NCBI GenBank assembly: GCA_012514315.1
Contig: JAAZAN010000147.1
Location: 1 to 34,294, forward strand
Origin: Chloroflexota bacterium
GTDB taxonomy: Bacteria > Chloroflexota > Anaerolineae > B4-G1
DNA length: 34,294 bases
Direction: 5' to 3'
The position numbers were made by a program, and so were the translations under genes. Shown here one piece after another: positions 32,487-34,294 of this stretch; position 1 is the first letter of the stretch, and each line of letters opens with the position of its first letter. Below the pieces are notes generated by a model. It saw only the letters and a program-made list of their open reading frames with translations, had not been told where the DNA came from and did not search any database.

Positions 32487-33731
32487 TCAGTAGCTGCGCT
32501 CCGGCACAATAACCGGCCGTTCTAGCGCAGCGCCGATCCTCTCCGGACGCATCTCATCTAGAGACTGCCCTTCCGGTCCGCCGAACATAGCGGGCGGCAG
32601 CACGAGCACATCGCCTATCCCGCAGCCGGCGAGCTGGGTGATGACGTCCTCACCGGTCAACAGCCCCGCTACAGTCACTGTGTCTCCGAGGAATCGGTTG
32701 CTCACAGCGGCCACATTCACCCGGTCAATCCCAGCCACAGCCCGTCGAAGACTGGGAGCAAACAGCATTCCAGTCACCAGGGTGAGCGAACGCTCCTCAC
32801 TGATCGACCAACGGGAATGCCAAGACGCAGACTCCAGGAAGCGTCGGACCAGTCCCACCCCGTTCTCAGTCAGGTCCAGCCCATCGTATTCTGCGCGCGA
32901 CGGCACAGGCTCATCCAGGCGCAAGTACCACTCGTCGGAAAGATAGACAAACCCAATCCCGAGCTCACGACGCAGACGATCCTGCCACGCAGATACCTGA
33001 TCGAAGACAGCCCGCATCTCCAAATCAGTGTAGGCGCGACAGTTGCCGCGGTGGAAACGCGTAATTCCAACCGGCACCACGCTCACCGAAAGGACGCCCG
33101 GGTACAACCCCACCAGGTCGGTTACTGAGCGGTCGAGGTGGGCGCCGTCATTCACGCCGGGCTGCAGCACGAGCTGGGTATGTAGCTCGATACCGGCGTC
33201 AATCAGCCGCTGCAACTGCGGTACAATGTCCGGCGCCATCGGATTATTCAAGAGCGTGCGCCGAAGCTCGGGTTCCGTCACGTGGACCGACACGTACAGC
33301 GGGCTCAGGTTCTGTTCGGCGATTCGCTCCCAGTCCACTTCATTCAGACGGGTGAGAGTGACGTAACTCCCATACAAGAACGAGTACCGATAGTCATCGT
33401 CGCGGATATATAGTGAGCGCCGCAACCCACCGGGCATCTGATCGACAAAACAGAAGTCACAATGATTGGCGCATCGCCGGATGCCATCGAACGTGGGTGC
33501 GGCAAACGACAACCCGACGGTCTCTGAGTAACGACGTCGAACCGCTAGCTCGAGCCTCTCATCATTGCGGCGTGCGCTGAACACAATGGAATCATCGGCG
33601 GCATAGAACTGCACATCGATCACATCCCGCAGCTCACGCCCGTTGATGGCCAGCAACACATCGCCAACACGAAGGCCTGCCCGCGCTGCCGCACTTCCTG
33701 GCGCGACCTCCGAGATCAGCCCGCCGGGCAA
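32487..33731 (-). CDS. PDZ/radical-SAM-like DUF512 protein
   Basis: This 414-residue protein has an N-terminal PDZ-like domain (about residues 1-65, GGLISEVAPGSAAARAGLRVGDVLLAING). An iron-sulfur motif follows, C87-x3-C91-x2-C94 (RRCANHCDFCFVDQMP), then RRSLYIRDDDYRYSFLYGSYVTLT; the C-terminal DUF512 domain includes GIGFVYLSDEWY. This layout is a conserved, widespread family whose reaction is unknown. The start is TTG 33731, after AGAGGTGG and overlapping the cmk stop by 16 nt; it must be near here because the PDZ strand begins at residue 3. The C-terminus is 32487. Neighbouring cmk suggests an operon. Confidence 0.9.
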   Translation of the reverse strand: MPGGLISEVAPGSAAARAGLRVGDVLLAINGRELRDVIDVQFYAADDSIVFSARRNDERLELAVRRRYSETVGLSFAAPTFDGIRRCANHCDFCFVDQMPGGLRRSLYIRDDDYRYSFLYGSYVTLTRLNEVDWERIAEQNLSPLYVSVHVTEPELRRTLLNNPMAPDIVPQLQRLIDAGIELHTQLVLQPGVNDGAHLDRSVTDLVGLYPGVLSVSVVPVGITRFHRGNCRAYTDLEMRAVFDQVSAWQDRLRRELGIGFVYLSDEWYLRLDEPVPSRAEYDGLDLTENGVGLVRRFLESASWHSRWSISEERSLTLVTGMLFAPSLRRAVAGIDRVNVAAVSNRFLGDTVTVAGLLTGEDVITQLAGCGIGDVLVLPPAMFGGPEGQSLDEMRPERIGAALERPVIVPERSY

Positions 33732-34294
33732 TCGGCCACCTCTACCAGGCGGAGCACCTGAGCCAGCGTCTGGTTGACATCCAGGTGAGTGGAATCGAGC
33801 ATCACAGCGTCGGCGGGTACAGATAACGGAGAGGCCTCGCGGGTGCTATCGATCTCGTCGCGCCGATGCATAGCCGCCAGAACGTCTTCATATGGCGTCT
33901 CGCCGCCCCGCTCCGTGAGCTCAAACCACCGACGGCGAGCTCGCGTCTCTACACTGGCATCGAGATAGATTTTCAGGTCGGCATTGGGGAGCACCACAGT
34001 GCCGATGTCGCGGCCGACCATGACGACCTGCCCCGTCCCGGCAATCCGTCTCTGCTGCTTGACCATCGCATGACGCACACCCGGATAGGCCGAGACCGGT
34101 GACACGTTGGCCTCGACGTCTTCCGAGCGGATCAGCCACGTCACATCCTCATCATCTGCTGTGACCGTGTACTGACGCCCATCGTCGACGGTCGGCGGCG
34201 AGACGTGAATCTCTAGCTGCTCGGCCAACGCGGTAACCGCCGCCTCATCGTTGATGGGCACGCGCCGCTCCAGTGCAGCCCACGTCACTGCCCG
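33716..34294 (-). CDS. cmk: Cytidylate kinase, N-terminus cut by the window end
   Basis: Cmk phosphorylates CMP and dCMP. The visible 192 residues include RAVTWAALE at the window edge, then VMVGRDIGTVVLPNADLKIYLDASVETRARRRWFEL, which matches the G-R-D-I-G-T-x-V-x-P-x-A-x-x-K and lid-region pattern of bacterial Cmk, and a final LDSTHLDVNQTLAQVL (family D-S-T-x-x-x-x-x-E). The P-loop (G-x-x-x-S-G-K-S/T) and about 35 N-terminal residues lie beyond position 34294. It overlaps the DUF512 gene by 16 nt. Confidence 0.95.
   Translation of the reverse strand, partial: RAVTWAALERRVPINDEAAVTALAEQLEIHVSPPTVDDGRQYTVTADDEDVTWLIRSEDVEANVSPVSAYPGVRHAMVKQQRRIAGTGQVVMVGRDIGTVVLPNADLKIYLDASVETRARRRWFELTERGGETPYEDVLAAMHRRDEIDSTREASPLSVPADAVMLDSTHLDVNQTLAQVLRLVEVADCPAG

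Overview
This window is typical bacterial chromosome of moderate to high G+C, with dense genes, long co-directional operons and short overlaps. No rRNA, tRNA, CRISPR array, insertion sequence or phage gene was recognised. The gene set best fits a member of the Chloroflexota, possibly an Anaerolineae-like lineage. The pointers are a cyclic-di-AMP receptor-like gene, MinCDE together with MreBCD, a large DUF2723-type membrane glycosyltransferase, a LysW-like zinc ribbon and a PDZ/radical-SAM DUF512 protein. This placement is inference from gene content only.

Layout. (1) 1-4657 (+): the distal part of an alternative 'N-type' F1Fo-ATPase operon in the order a-c-b-alpha-X-gamma. There is no separate delta gene; the b subunit carries a delta-like C-terminal domain. 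X is a small PII-like protein of the cyclic-di-AMP receptor family. (2) 4724-16983 (-): a ten-gene cell-shape and division array, mreB-mreC-mreD-mrdA-(GT-C glycosyltransferase)-minC-minD-minE-rodA-(LysM/M23 lipoprotein). (3) 17126-17881 (+): scpA, transcribed divergently from mreB. (4) 17814-23888 (-): an operon of an SDR-like protein, a DapA-family aldolase, a zinc alcohol dehydrogenase, a Gfo/Idh/MocA oxidoreductase, a GT4 glycosyltransferase and a VanZ-like protein. A uroporphyrinogen-decarboxylase-family gene (24149-25174, +) diverges from it; together they look like a carbohydrate or polyol metabolism locus. (5) 25320-25550 (-): a LysW-like zinc ribbon with a poly-Asp tail. 25765-26400 (+): an OmpR-type DNA-binding protein. 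(6) 26404-30166 (-): a TGT paralogue, an Arm/Rmt-like 16S rRNA m7G methyltransferase homologue, rsmI and a second UroD-family protein. (7) 30283-34294 (-): cmk (cut by the window end), a DUF512 protein, and glmS preceded by a recognisable glmS self-cleaving ribozyme.

How the genes work together. Region 2 joins the Rod elongation complex (MreBCD, PBP2, RodA) to the Min division-site system in one transcription direction, with an envelope hydrolase-like lipoprotein at its end. Region 1 couples an ion-pumping or ATP-making machine to a probable second-messenger sensor. Region 6 places two enzymes that act at the guanine N7 position of RNA in overlapping reading frames. Region 7 controls glucosamine-6-phosphate synthesis, the entry to the peptidoglycan made by region 2, through a metabolite-activated ribozyme.

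Promoters in the window fall into two visible groups. minC, scpA, the OmpR-type regulator and the TGT paralogue each have a good -10 box ending 9-11 nt before the start codon and no Shine-Dalgarno sequence, which suggests leaderless mRNAs. Other genes (glmS, zinc ribbon, UroD-1, alcohol dehydrogenase, GT4, rRNA methyltransferase) have strong Shine-Dalgarno sequences. The strongest candidates for new biology are the cyclic-di-AMP receptor inside the ATPase operon, the TGT/m7G-methyltransferase pair, and the glmS ribozyme with a two-hairpin insertion.
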